The notes beneath the pieces were generated by a model that was not told the DNA's origin, did not search any database, and was given only the letters and a program-made list of their open reading frames with translations. Positions 41,005-48,358 of a stretch of DNA of 64,000 bases are shown here, one piece after another. The position numbers and the translations under genes are program-made. The number at the start of each line of letters is the position of its first letter. Position 1 is the stretch's first letter. The stretch is taken from the NCBI GenBank assembly GCA_965215145.1, contig OZ244038.1:992001-1056000 (forward strand). The letters are read 5' to 3'. This DNA comes from G965215145 sp965215145 (GTDB taxonomy: Bacteria; Bacteroidota; Rhodothermia; Rhodothermales; JANQRZ01).

Positions 41005-42213
41005 CTAGCGAGCGGCCCGCATCTCCGCCGCGACGGCCTCGGCCTCGGCGAGGGCGCGGAGGGCGTTGCCGCCGAGGATCTTCCGGACGTCCTCCTCGGA
41101 ATACCCCCGCTTGAGCAGGCCGTAGGTCACGTGCGGCAGCCGCGTCGCGTCGCCGAGGCCGCGGGGGAGGAAGGGGACGCCGTCGTAGTCGCTCCCGAGC
41201 CCGACGTGGTCCACCCCGGCCACCTCGACGGCGTGGTCGATGTGGGCGAGCACGTCCTCAATACTCGTCCCGCCGGGCCGCTCGGAGGTGACGTACTTCG
41301 AGTAAAAGTTGATCATGACGACGCCGCCGTTCTCGGCGAGGGCGCGGAGCATCTCGTCGGTGACGTTGCGCGGGTGGTCGGTGAGGGCGCGCACGGAGGA
41401 GTGGCTGAGGATGACGGGCGCGCGGCTCGCGGCGAGGGCGTCGTAGAAGGCGGCGTCCGAGACGTGTGAGAGGTCCACGAGCACGCCGAGCCGGTTCATC
41501 TCGCGGACGAGGCCGCGGCCGAGGTCGTTGAGGCCGCCCCAGCGTGGCTCGTCGCCAGAGGAGTCGGCCCAACGGTTGGTGTTGGAGTGGGTGAGGGTGA
41601 CGTAGCGGATGCCGGCGTCGTAGAGCTCGCCGAGCACCTCCTTCGAGCCCTGGAGGGCGTGCCCGCCTTCGAGCCCCATCAGCCCGGCCTTCCTTCCGCT
41701 CCGAGTGATCCGCACTACGTCCTCCGCCGAGGTCGCCATCTCGACCCCGTCGAGTGCCCCCACCTGCCGCTTCAGCTCCGCGATCATCGCGTGGGCGCGG
41801 TCGGTGGCCCGCTGCCCCTCGCCGTAGGAGCGGGCGACGTAGATCGAGAAGAACGGCGCGTCGAGGCCGCCCTCGACCATCCGGGGGAGGTCCACGTGCG
41901 CCTCGCCGCGGAGGGGCCGGTGCCGCTCGCCGAGGGCGTACCCGTCGTCGAGCATGAGCGAGGGCGTGTCGATGTGGCCGTCTACCACGAGCGCGTCGTA
42001 GTGGATCGCCAGGGCGCGCTCCCACAGCGGGTCCTCGGCGAGCAGCCGGCTCCGCATCGGCTCCCCCATCTCGACCGTGCCGCCGTCGCTCAGCACGAGG
42101 GTGTCCGGGGCGAGGGGCGCCGACGCGCTCCGGGTCTCTGGCGCGTCGCCGTTCGGGACGGCGCAGGCAGCGAGGGCGAATAGGATCGCAACGAGGGCGG
42201 CGGGGAGGGGCAT
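41005..42213 (-). CDS. M19 family (renal-type) dipeptidase lipoprotein
   Basis: The 402-residue protein starts at ATG 42213 (MPLPAALVAILFALAACAVP) with a lipobox ALAAC, Cys 17. Zinc-site motifs are VVDGHIDTPSLMLDDG (HxD), the bridging Glu in GLMGLEGGHALQGS, VTLTHSNTN and VILSHSSVRALTDHPRNVTD. LVDLSHVSDAAFYDALAASR and GSDYDGVPFLPRGL complete the fold. M19 enzymes hydrolyse L,L and L,D dipeptides at the cell envelope. The acylated Cys suggests anchoring to the outer or inner membrane, facing the periplasm. It may work with the S9 peptidase upstream in peptide use. A TAGCTTGG box 32 bp upstream supports the start. Confidence 0.93.
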   Translation of the reverse strand: MPLPAALVAILFALAACAVPNGDAPETRSASAPLAPDTLVLSDGGTVEMGEPMRSRLLAEDPLWERALAIHYDALVVDGHIDTPSLMLDDGYALGERHRPLRGEAHVDLPRMVEGGLDAPFFSIYVARSYGEGQRATDRAHAMIAELKRQVGALDGVEMATSAEDVVRITRSGRKAGLMGLEGGHALQGSKEVLGELYDAGIRYVTLTHSNTNRWADSSGDEPRWGGLNDLGRGLVREMNRLGVLVDLSHVSDAAFYDALAASRAPVILSHSSVRALTDHPRNVTDEMLRALAENGGVVMINFYSKYVTSERPGGTSIEDVLAHIDHAVEVAGVDHVGLGSDYDGVPFLPRGLGDATRLPHVTYGLLKRGYSEEDVRKILGGNALRALAEAEAVAAEMRAAR

Positions 42214-42245
42214 TGGACGGTAGGCGGTGGGCGGAGATGAGCCAG

Positions 42246-42253
42246 CCAAGCTA
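42246..42253 (-). promoter_or_regulatory. Candidate -7 box TAGCTTGG for the M19 dipeptidase gene
   Basis: TAGCTTGG on the minus strand, 32 bp upstream of the ATG at 42213, fits the local TAnnTT pattern. Confidence 0.45.
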
Positions 42254-42277
42254 CCGACGTGGCTACGGCGGGCACCC

Positions 42278-42383
42278 GTAGGGGCGACCCTGTGTGGTCG
42301 CCCTGCGAGGGCCGGGTGTGCTAAACCCGGATGCGGATACGGCACCTCGGCCGTTACAGGGCACGGCACCGCCGTGCCCCTAC
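42278..42383. repeat. Paired GTAGGGGC palindrome element R8
   Basis: The left hairpin is GTAGGGGCGACC...GGTCGCCCT, then a spacer of about 50 bp, then a right hairpin AGGGCACGGC...GCCGTGCCCCTAC. The outer ends are inverted copies while the two centres differ. It lies between korB and the M19 gene. Confidence 0.8.
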
Positions 42384-42400
42384 GATCGAGCCGAACCGTT

Positions 42401-43576
42401 CTACTCGATCGTCCACGTCTCGCCGGCGCGGAGGAGGGCGTGGAGGTCGGGGGCGCCGCGCTCGGCGCGGACGGCGGCCTGCTGCTCGCGGAGGAGGCGC
42501 TCGTAGGTCGGCCGCTCCTCGCGGTAGAACACCCCGAACGGCTGCGGTCGGTCCTCCTCCCAGAACAGCCGCGCCAGCAGCCCCGCCAGCGCCCGGTCGG
42601 TCTCGTCGTGGACGAGGCAGTCGTCGGCGCTCCAGTCCCCGGAGGCGAGGTCCACCGGGACGAGCGCAAGGCCGTCGAGGCGGAGGCCCTTCTTCCCCTC
42701 GTCGTAGACGAGCGGGCGGCCGTGCTCCAGGAACAGCGTCGTGTGCGGCTTCCGGTCGCGGTCGGTGAAGCGGAAGAAGGCGCCGTCGTTGAAGATGTTG
42801 CAGTTCTGGTAGACCTCGACGAAGCCGGTGCCGCGGTGGCCGTGGGCGCGGCGGAGCATGGCCTGCATGTGCGGCGGGTCGCGGTCGAGGGTGCGGGCGA
42901 CGAACGAGGCGTCGGCGCCGAGGGCGAGGGCGAGCGGGTTGAAGGGGTGGTCGAGCGAGCCGTAGGGCGTCGACTTCGTCACCTTGCCGGCCTCGCTGGT
43001 CGGGCTGTACTGCCCCTTCGTGAGCCCGTAGATCTGGTTGTTGAAGAGGAGGACCTGGACGTCGAGGTTGCGGCGGAGGAGGTGGGCGAAGTGGTTCGTC
43101 CCGATGGAGAGGGCGTCGCCGTCGCCGGTGATGATCCAGACGTCGAGATCGGGGTTGGCGCACTTCAGCCCCGTCGCGACCGTCGGCGCGCGGCCGTGGA
43201 TGGAGTGCATCCCGTAGGTGTTCATGTAGTACGGGAACCGGCTGGAGCACCCGATCCCCGAGATGAACACCACGTCCTCCTTCCGCTCGACGAGCTCTGG
43301 GAGCACACGTTGTGTGGCGGCGAGCACGGCGTAGTCCCCGCAGCCGGGGCACCACCGGACGTCGGCGCCGGAGACGAAGTCCTTGCGGGTGAACCCGTCG
43401 GACTCGGCGGGCGCGCCGTCCCCCCCGGGCGGCAGCGTCGGCTTCCGCGTAGGCGGGCGCTTCGGGGCGCCGGCGGGATCGGTGTGGGCAGCGGCCGGCA
43501 GCGGCCGGCCGGGGAGCGCGGGCTTCTTCGCGCCGGTGGGGAGGGCGGCCTTCTTGGTGGGCTTGTCGTCGGCCAT
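42401..43576 (-). CDS. korB: 2-oxoacid:ferredoxin oxidoreductase beta subunit
   Basis: The 391-residue subunit starts at ATG 43576. Residues 1-65 are a Lys/Pro/Ala-rich low-complexity extension (KKAALPTGAKKPALPGRPLP) that is absent from typical family members. The core begins DVRWCPGCGDYAVLAATQRV with the Cys pair of the beta subunit, then ISGIGCSSRFPYYMNTYG, HGRAPTVATGLKCANPDLDV and the thiamine diphosphate motif ITGDGDALSIGTNHFAHLLR ending NNQIYGLTKGQYSPTS. With KorA it oxidatively decarboxylates a 2-oxoacid, likely 2-oxoglutarate, to the acyl-CoA and reduces ferredoxin. It follows korA by 101 bp that hold repeat R9. Confidence 0.92.
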   Translation of the reverse strand: MADDKPTKKAALPTGAKKPALPGRPLPAAAHTDPAGAPKRPPTRKPTLPPGGDGAPAESDGFTRKDFVSGADVRWCPGCGDYAVLAATQRVLPELVERKEDVVFISGIGCSSRFPYYMNTYGMHSIHGRAPTVATGLKCANPDLDVWIITGDGDALSIGTNHFAHLLRRNLDVQVLLFNNQIYGLTKGQYSPTSEAGKVTKSTPYGSLDHPFNPLALALGADASFVARTLDRDPPHMQAMLRRAHGHRGTGFVEVYQNCNIFNDGAFFRFTDRDRKPHTTLFLEHGRPLVYDEGKKGLRLDGLALVPVDLASGDWSADDCLVHDETDRALAGLLARLFWEEDRPQPFGVFYREERPTYERLLREQQAAVRAERGAPDLHALLRAGETWTIE

Positions 43577-43604
43577 CGCGTTTGGTTGCGGCGGGCGTGG
43601 GGAC

Positions 43605-43667
43605 GGGCGACCATAGGGGTCGCCCCTACGGGGGAACCGCGGGTAGGGGCAGCCCTGGTGGCTGCCC
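43605..43667. repeat. GTAGGGGC palindrome pair R9, opposite order
   Basis: A right-type hairpin GGGCGACC...GGTCGCCCCTAC (ending 43628) comes first, then a left-type hairpin GTAGGGGCAGCC...GGCTGCCC from 43643. The GTAGGGGC ends thus face each other, the reverse of R1, R2, R4 and R8. It is in the korA-korB gap. Confidence 0.75.
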
Positions 43668-43677
43668 ACGGTTCGCT

Positions 43678-45549
43678 TTAGGAGGCGGGGACGGTTTCGG
43701 CTAGCATGGCGTCCAGCTTCGCGGTGATCTCGCTCGTCTTGAACGGGAGGCCCTGCACCTTCGTCAGCGCCTCGGCCGGGACGAGGTAGCGCTCGCGGAG
43801 GACGCGGACGAGCTGGCCCGCGTTGAGCTCCGGCACGAGCACCCGCTCGAACCGCGCGAGGATTTCCGCGAGGTCGGGGGGGAGCGGGTTGAGCCAGCGG
43901 AGGTGGACGCGCCCGACGCGCTGCCCCCGCGCCCGCGCGCTCTCGACGGCCCCCTCGATGGCGCCGCGCGTCGAGCCCCACCCGACGACGAGCACGTCGC
44001 CCTCGGCGTCCCCGAACACCTCGGTCGGCGGGATCTCCGTAACCACGCGGGCGACCTTCTCGGCGCGGAGCTGCGTCATCGCCTCGTGGTTCTCGGGGTC
44101 GTAGGAGACGCCGCCGGAGGCGCGGTCCTTCTCCAGCCCGCCGAGGCGGTGTTCGAGCCCCTCCGTGCCCGGCTTCGCCCACGGCCGCGCGAGCGTGGCC
44201 TCGTCGCGGAGGTAGGGGAGGAACCGCTCGCCGTCGTTCGGGCGGGCGGCGTGGCGGACGGGGAAGGGGGGGAGCCGGTTGGGGTCGGGGATGCGCCACG
44301 GCTCGGCGCCGTTGCCGAGGTAGCCGTCCGAGAGGAGGATCACCGGCGTCATGTACTTCACCGCGACACGGGCCGCCTCGTAGGCCGCCTCGTAGCAGTC
44401 GCCCGGCGTGCTCGCGGCGAGGACCGGCAGCGGGGCCTCGCCGTTGCGGCCGTAGAGGGCGAACAGGAGGTCGCCCTGCTCCGTCTTCGTCGGCATCCCC
44501 GTGCTGGGCCCGGCGCGCTGCACGTCGATCACGACGAGCGGCAGCTCCGTCATCACGGCGAGCCCGACGAACTCCGCCTTCAGCGCCATCCCCGGCCCCG
44601 AGGTCGCCGTCACGCCGAGGCCGCCGGCGAAGCTCGCCCCGAGCGCGGCGCCGACGGCGGCGATCTCGTCCTCGGCCTGGACCGTCAGCACGCCGAAGTG
44701 CTTGTGCTTCGCCAGCGCGTGCAGCAGGTCGGAGGCGGGGGTGATGGGGTACGAGCCGTAGAGGAGCTCCAGCCCGCTCCGCTGCGCGGCCGTCACGAGC
44801 CCGAGCGCGAGCGCCTCGTTCCCCCGGATGCCGCGGTACAGCCCCGGCGGGAGGTTCGAGGCCGGGGCGACCTCGTAGCGCGCGGCGAACTGCTCGGTGG
44901 TCTCGCCGTAGTGGTAGCCCTTGCGGAGGACGTGGAGGTTGGCCTCCAGGAGCTCCGGCTTCGCGGCGAACTTCTGCTCCAGCCACGCCTCGGTCGCGTC
45001 GAGGGGGCGGGTGTAGAGCCACAGCGCGAGCCCGAGCGCGAACATGTTTTTCGACTGGTCCCGCTGCTTCGTCGAGAGCGGGGAGTCGGCGAGGGCCTCG
45101 CGGGTGAGGCGCGTGAGCTCGACGGGGAACGTCTCGAACGTGTTCAGCGAGCCGTCGTCGAGCGGGCTCGTGGTGTAGCCGGCGAGCTCCAGGCCGCGGT
45201 CGTCGAAGGCGTCGAGGTTGAGGACGACGGCGCCGCCCTTGCGGACGCGGTGGAGGTTCACCTTCAGCGCCGCCGGGTTCATCGCGACCAGGAGGTCCAC
45301 CTCGTCGCCGGGGGTGTAGACCTCGGCGGAGCCGAAGTGGAGCTGGTAGCCGGAGACGCCGTAGGTGGTGCCGGCGGGGGCGCGGATCTCGGCGGGGAAG
45401 TCCGGCAGCGTGGCGAGGTCGTTCCGCGCGCGGGCCGTGGCGAGCGTGAACTGCCCGCCCGTGAGCTGCATCCCGTCGCCGGAGTCGCCGGCGAAGAGCA
45501 CGACGACGTCGGGGAGCTGGCGGACGGGCTTGGCGGGGGCGTCGGGCAT
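43678..45549 (-). CDS. korA: 2-oxoacid:acceptor oxidoreductase alpha subunit (gamma-alpha fusion)
   Basis: The 623-residue subunit starts MPDAPAKPVRQLPDVVVLFA. Residues about 15-200 are the gamma domain (VLFAGDSGDGMQLTGGQFTL, GYQLHFGSAEVYTPGDEVDL). From about residue 245 the alpha domain follows (RGNEALALGLVTAAQRSGLE, YGSYPITPASDLLHALAKHK, VQAEDEIAAVGAALGASFAG, ATSGPGMALKAEFVGLAVMT, RAGPSTGMPTKTEQGDLLFA). The fused gamma-alpha order is that of two-subunit KorAB enzymes. It is likely the ferredoxin-linked alternative to the 2-oxoglutarate dehydrogenase complex. The GDH in this window also uses 2-oxoglutarate, but no direct link is shown. Confidence 0.93.
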   Translation of the reverse strand: MPDAPAKPVRQLPDVVVLFAGDSGDGMQLTGGQFTLATARARNDLATLPDFPAEIRAPAGTTYGVSGYQLHFGSAEVYTPGDEVDLLVAMNPAALKVNLHRVRKGGAVVLNLDAFDDRGLELAGYTTSPLDDGSLNTFETFPVELTRLTREALADSPLSTKQRDQSKNMFALGLALWLYTRPLDATEAWLEQKFAAKPELLEANLHVLRKGYHYGETTEQFAARYEVAPASNLPPGLYRGIRGNEALALGLVTAAQRSGLELLYGSYPITPASDLLHALAKHKHFGVLTVQAEDEIAAVGAALGASFAGGLGVTATSGPGMALKAEFVGLAVMTELPLVVIDVQRAGPSTGMPTKTEQGDLLFALYGRNGEAPLPVLAASTPGDCYEAAYEAARVAVKYMTPVILLSDGYLGNGAEPWRIPDPNRLPPFPVRHAARPNDGERFLPYLRDEATLARPWAKPGTEGLEHRLGGLEKDRASGGVSYDPENHEAMTQLRAEKVARVVTEIPPTEVFGDAEGDVLVVGWGSTRGAIEGAVESARARGQRVGRVHLRWLNPLPPDLAEILARFERVLVPELNAGQLVRVLRERYLVPAEALTKVQGLPFKTSEITAKLDAMLAETVPAS

Positions 45550-45769
45550 CGGCGGGCGGGAGCGGGCGAGCGCTCCGGGTTACGCCCCGCCGTCTGCGGT
45601 GATTCGCGCGGCGGGCCGCTTCACCGGAAGTGCGCCGCCGGGGGCTCCTCACCGGGGCATCCCCGGAGGGACGCCGGGGGGATTCACGGAACAGCCGCTT
45701 CCGAGGCCCGGTTGCAACCTCCGCCCCCACGATTGACTGCTGCTCACCCGTGCCGATGTGGAGCCCGCC
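45550..45769. other. Divergent intergenic region
   Basis: Between korA and the BtpA-like gene, read outwards in both directions. It includes an inverted CCGGGG/CCCCGG cluster around 45652-45682. No clear TAnnTT box was found on either strand and no coding frame is convincing. Confidence 0.4.
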
Positions 45770-46600
45770 ATGATGAAGACGATGAGCCGGATCTTCCGGC
45801 AGCCGAAGCCGATCCTGGCGATGATCCACACCGGCCCCTCGCCCGGCGCCCCCGGCTACCGCGCCGTGGACTGCGCCGTCGAGCGCGCCGTCGCCGAGGC
45901 GAAGCTCTACGCCGAGCTCGGCGTCGACGGCCTCCTGATCGAGAACATGCACGACTTCCCCTGCGTCCACGAGCGCGAGCAGGGGCCGGAGGTCGCGGCC
46001 TTCATGACGCGGGTCGCCGTCAGCGTGAAGCGGCAGGTCGGGCAGATGCCCGTCGGGCTCCAGGTGCTCTTCCAGGCCAACAAGACCGCGCTCGCCGTCG
46101 CCCTCGCCGCGCAGTGCGACTTCGTCCGCGCCGAGGGTTGGACCTACGCCCACGTCTCCGACAAGGGCATCGCCGAGGCGTGCGCCGGCGAGGTCCTCCG
46201 CTACCGCCAGGCCATCGGCGCCGACCGCATCCCCGTCTTCTGCGACGTCAAGAAGAAGCACGCCGCCCACGCCTGGACCGCCGACGTCTCCGTCTCGGAG
46301 ATGGCCGAGATGATGGAGCTCCACCGCGCCGACGGCGTCGTGGTCACGGGGACACGGACGGGGGAGGAGCCGGACCCCACCGACCTGCTCGCCGTGCGCG
46401 AGGCCACGCCGCTGCCGCTGCTGATCGGCAGCGGCGTGACGCCGGACAACGTCCACCGCTACCTCCCGCTGGCCGACGGGTTCATCGTGGGGAGCGCGTT
46501 CAAGGAGGGCGGGCAGTGGCACGCGCCGGTCTGTGAGGCGCGCGTCGAGGCGCTCGTCGAGGCCGTCGAGACGGAGCGCGTCGTGAGCCTCGCGCTCTGA
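45770..46600 (+). CDS. BtpA/SgcQ family TIM-barrel protein
   Basis: The 276-residue protein is started at ATG 45770; a GTG 12 bases upstream is possible. It has the BtpA signatures KPILAMIHTGPSPGAPGYRA, YAELGVDGLLIENMHDFPCV, LQVLFQANKTALAVALAAQC, DFVRAEGWTYAHVSDKGIAE, KKKHAAHAWTADVSVSEMAE, GVVVTGTRTGEEPDPTDLLA and PLLIGSGVTPDNVHRYLPLA with a phosphate-binding end. In cyanobacteria BtpA is needed for photosystem I stability, but in heterotrophs the family (SgcQ) is probably a nucleoside or sugar-phosphate enzyme. The stop overlaps the apaG start by one base. Confidence 0.9.
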   Translation: MMKTMSRIFRQPKPILAMIHTGPSPGAPGYRAVDCAVERAVAEAKLYAELGVDGLLIENMHDFPCVHEREQGPEVAAFMTRVAVSVKRQVGQMPVGLQVLFQANKTALAVALAAQCDFVRAEGWTYAHVSDKGIAEACAGEVLRYRQAIGADRIPVFCDVKKKHAAHAWTADVSVSEMAEMMELHRADGVVVTGTRTGEEPDPTDLLAVREATPLPLLIGSGVTPDNVHRYLPLADGFIVGSAFKEGGQWHAPVCEARVEALVEAVETERVVSLAL

Positions 46601-46983
46601 TGATCGAGTACGCCGCTACCACGGGCGCCGTCACGGTCTCTGTCCGCCCCGTCTATCTGGATCACCAGTCCGACCCGCTCCGGGGGCGGTTCGTGTTCGC
46701 CTACTTCGTCGAGGTGCGCAACGGCGGCCTCGAAGAGGTCCAGCTCCTCCGCCGCCACTGGCGCATCTTCGACGGCGCGGCGCGGGTGAAGGAGGTCGAG
46801 GGCCCCGGCGTCATCGGGCAGCAGCCGACGATCCCGCCGGGCGGCGCGCACGGCTACAACTCGTTCTGCGTGCTGGAGACGATGGAGGGGGCGATGGAGG
46901 GGACGTACCTCATGCAGCGCCCGAGCGGCGAACGGTTCCGCGCCCAGATCCCCCGGTTCCACCTCCGCGCACGGGCGAACTGA
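46600..46983 (+). CDS. apaG: ApaG protein
   Basis: The 127-residue protein reads VSVRPVYLDHQSDPLRGRFV then FAYFVEVRNGGLEEVQLLRR, HWRIFDGAARVKEVEGPGVI, GQQPTIPPGGAHGYNSFCVL and GAMEGTYLMQRPSGERFRAQ, a continuous match to the ApaG immunoglobulin-like fold. The family is linked to cobalt and magnesium resistance phenotypes and diadenosine tetraphosphate levels, and the same fold occurs in F-box proteins; the direct activity is unresolved. Start and stop overlap the neighbours (TGATG on both sides), indicating translational coupling with the BtpA-like gene and the next unknown. Confidence 0.95.
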   Translation: MIEYAATTGAVTVSVRPVYLDHQSDPLRGRFVFAYFVEVRNGGLEEVQLLRRHWRIFDGAARVKEVEGPGVIGQQPTIPPGGAHGYNSFCVLETMEGAMEGTYLMQRPSGERFRAQIPRFHLRARAN

Positions 46984-47441
46984 TGCTTTCTCGCAGCGTG
47001 CTTCTGCCCCGCCACCTGTTCGTCCTCGCCGGCCTCTTCCTCGCCGGGACGCTGCCGGCTGAGGCGCAGGAAGAGCCTGCCCCCGACAGCCTCGTCGTCC
47101 GCGATCAGGTCCCTCTGGTGAATCCGAATGTTGCTGTCGCAATGGAGATCCTCTTCCCAACCCTAGGTCATGCCTACGCCGGCGATTGGGTACGTGGTGT
47201 TCCCCCTCTCATCACGATGGGGGCAGGCGCTGGGCTTGCTTTTGCGGCGTGGGTAGACTGTTGGAGGGACGGAGATGAGCGCTGCACCTTAGCGTACTTG
47301 GGAGTAGGGACGGCGATCTTCGGGAGGGTGTGGGGGCTGTATAGCGCCTACCGGACGGCCGAGGATCACAGGGGGGCGCCGAGCCTCTTCCTCAGTCCAG
47401 CTCGTACGGGCCTCGGCCTCCGGCTGGTCGCCGAGTTCTGA
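46983..47441 (+). CDS. Small exported or membrane protein, unknown
   Basis: A 152-residue product with a signal peptide (LFVLAGLFLAGTLPAEAQ). The mature part has NVAVAMEILFPTLGHAYAGD, then WVRGVPPLITMGAGAGLAFA and LAYLGVGTAIFGRVWGLYSA, which suggests two short membrane segments, as in small YncB-like or DUF5683-like proteins. Codon use is distinctly less GC-rich at third positions than in neighbouring genes (AAT, GTT, GCA, TTA codons), a sign of more recent arrival or weak selection. Its start overlaps the apaG stop. Confidence 0.65.
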   Translation: MLSRSVLLPRHLFVLAGLFLAGTLPAEAQEEPAPDSLVVRDQVPLVNPNVAVAMEILFPTLGHAYAGDWVRGVPPLITMGAGAGLAFAAWVDCWRDGDERCTLAYLGVGTAIFGRVWGLYSAYRTAEDHRGAPSLFLSPARTGLGLRLVAEF

Positions 47442-47481
47442 TTGCCGAACTTCAGGGGTAATCATGCGGCCGGCGGTCGCG

Positions 47482-47513
47482 TTGGCGGGTCAGAGCTGGG
47501 GCGGGTATATTCA
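47482..47513 (+). promoter_or_regulatory. Candidate promoter TTG-N21-TATATTCA for the BMC genes
   Basis: TTG at 47482-47484 and TATATTCA at 47506-47513 are 21 bp apart; the box is 53 bp before the ATG at 47567. It suggests the BMC genes start a new transcript. Confidence 0.45.
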
Positions 47514-47566
47514 CCGGCGGCCCCACCGGCCTGCTCCTCCTCCCACCTCCTACCCCGCGCTCCGCG

Positions 47567-47860
47567 ATGGCAGAACCCTACGGCACCGCCCTCGGCATGG
47601 TCGAAACCCGCGGCCTCGTCGGCGCCATCGAGGCCGCCGACGCGATGGTCAAGGCCGCCCGCGTCAACCTCATCGGCAAGGAGAAGATCGGGGGCGGCTT
47701 CGTCACCGTGATGGTCCGCGGCGACGTCGGCGCGGTGAAGGCGGCCACGGACGCCGGGGCGGCGGCCGCCGAGCGCGTCGGCGAGCTCGTCTCGGTCCAC
47801 GTCATCCCGCGCCCGCACGCCGACGTCGAGGTCATCCTGCCCGAGGGCACGGCCGGCTGA
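47567..47860 (+). CDS. Bacterial microcompartment shell protein, BMC-H (PduA/EutM/CcmK-like)
   Basis: The 97-residue protein is a single BMC domain: ALGMVETRGLVGAIEAADAM, VKAARVNLIGKEKIGGGFVT, VMVRGDVGAVKAATDAGAAA and ERVGELVSVHVIPRPHADVE. The GMVETRG start, the KIGGG pore-loop region and the VxxxHVIPRPH end are diagnostic. Such proteins form hexamers that tile the facets of protein-bound organelles. The KIGGGF loop suggests a glycine-lined central pore as in PduA/EutM. A second BMC gene follows 35 bp downstream, but no BMC enzyme, aldehyde dehydrogenase or BMC-P pentamer gene is present in the window. Confidence 0.95.
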   Translation: MAEPYGTALGMVETRGLVGAIEAADAMVKAARVNLIGKEKIGGGFVTVMVRGDVGAVKAATDAGAAAAERVGELVSVHVIPRPHADVEVILPEGTAG

Positions 47861-47895
47861 GACGGGCCTCCCGGCGCCCCACAACCCACCTCCCC

Positions 47896-48357
47896 ATGGA
47901 ACCCGCCGCGGCCGGTGAAGCGCTCGGACTGGTCGAGACCCGCGGGCTCGTGGCCGGGGTCGAGGCGTGCGACGCCATGCTCAAGGCGGCCTCCGTCCGG
48001 CTCGCCGGCGTGGAGCGCACGGTGGCGGCGCTGATCACGGTGAAGGTGGTGGGGGAGACGGCCGCCGTTCGCGCCGCCTGCGACGCGGGGGCCGCGGCGG
48101 CCGAGCGCGTCGGCACCGTCCTCTCGGTCCACGTCATCCCCCGCCCCGCCCCGGAGGTCCGGAGGGTGTTTCTGGCGCCGGCCTCCGCGGGCGCCGCCTC
48201 GGTCCGTGGGGGAGCGGGGCGTGGGGAGGATCTGAGCGCGCTCACCGTCAAGGAGCTCCGCGCGCGGGCGCGGGCGCGCGACAGCTTCCCGCTCCAGGGT
48301 CGGGAGATCGCGCGGGCGACGAAGGGGGAGCTCGTCCGGTTCCTCGGGCGGCGCTAG
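47896..48357 (+). CDS. BMC-H shell protein with Rho-N/SAP-like C-terminal tail
   Basis: The 153-residue protein starts at ATG 47896. Residues about 8-92 are a BMC domain (ALGLVETRGLVAGVEACDAM, ACDAGAAAAERVGTVLSVHV, IPRPAPEVRRVFL). The pore-loop region VRLAGVERTVAAL lacks the GGG of the first copy, so the pore is probably different. After a flexible Gly/Ala linker the last 45 residues (DLSALTVKELRARARARDSF then GREIARATKGELVRFLGRR) resemble Rho N-terminal or SAP-type helix-extended-helix modules, which bind nucleic acids. EutK has a C-terminal nucleic-acid-binding-like helix-turn-helix, a parallel but not the same fold. The YbbR-like gene begins one base after the stop. Confidence 0.88.
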   Translation: MEPAAAGEALGLVETRGLVAGVEACDAMLKAASVRLAGVERTVAALITVKVVGETAAVRAACDAGAAAAERVGTVLSVHVIPRPAPEVRRVFLAPASAGAASVRGGAGRGEDLSALTVKELRARARARDSFPLQGREIARATKGELVRFLGRR

Positions 48358-48358
48358 C

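Noticed and set aside
42401..46522. A minus-strand open frame of more than 1,300 codons covering the korA region
   Set aside because: Only its korB part has family signatures; the rest runs out of frame through korA and antisense through the BtpA-like gene.
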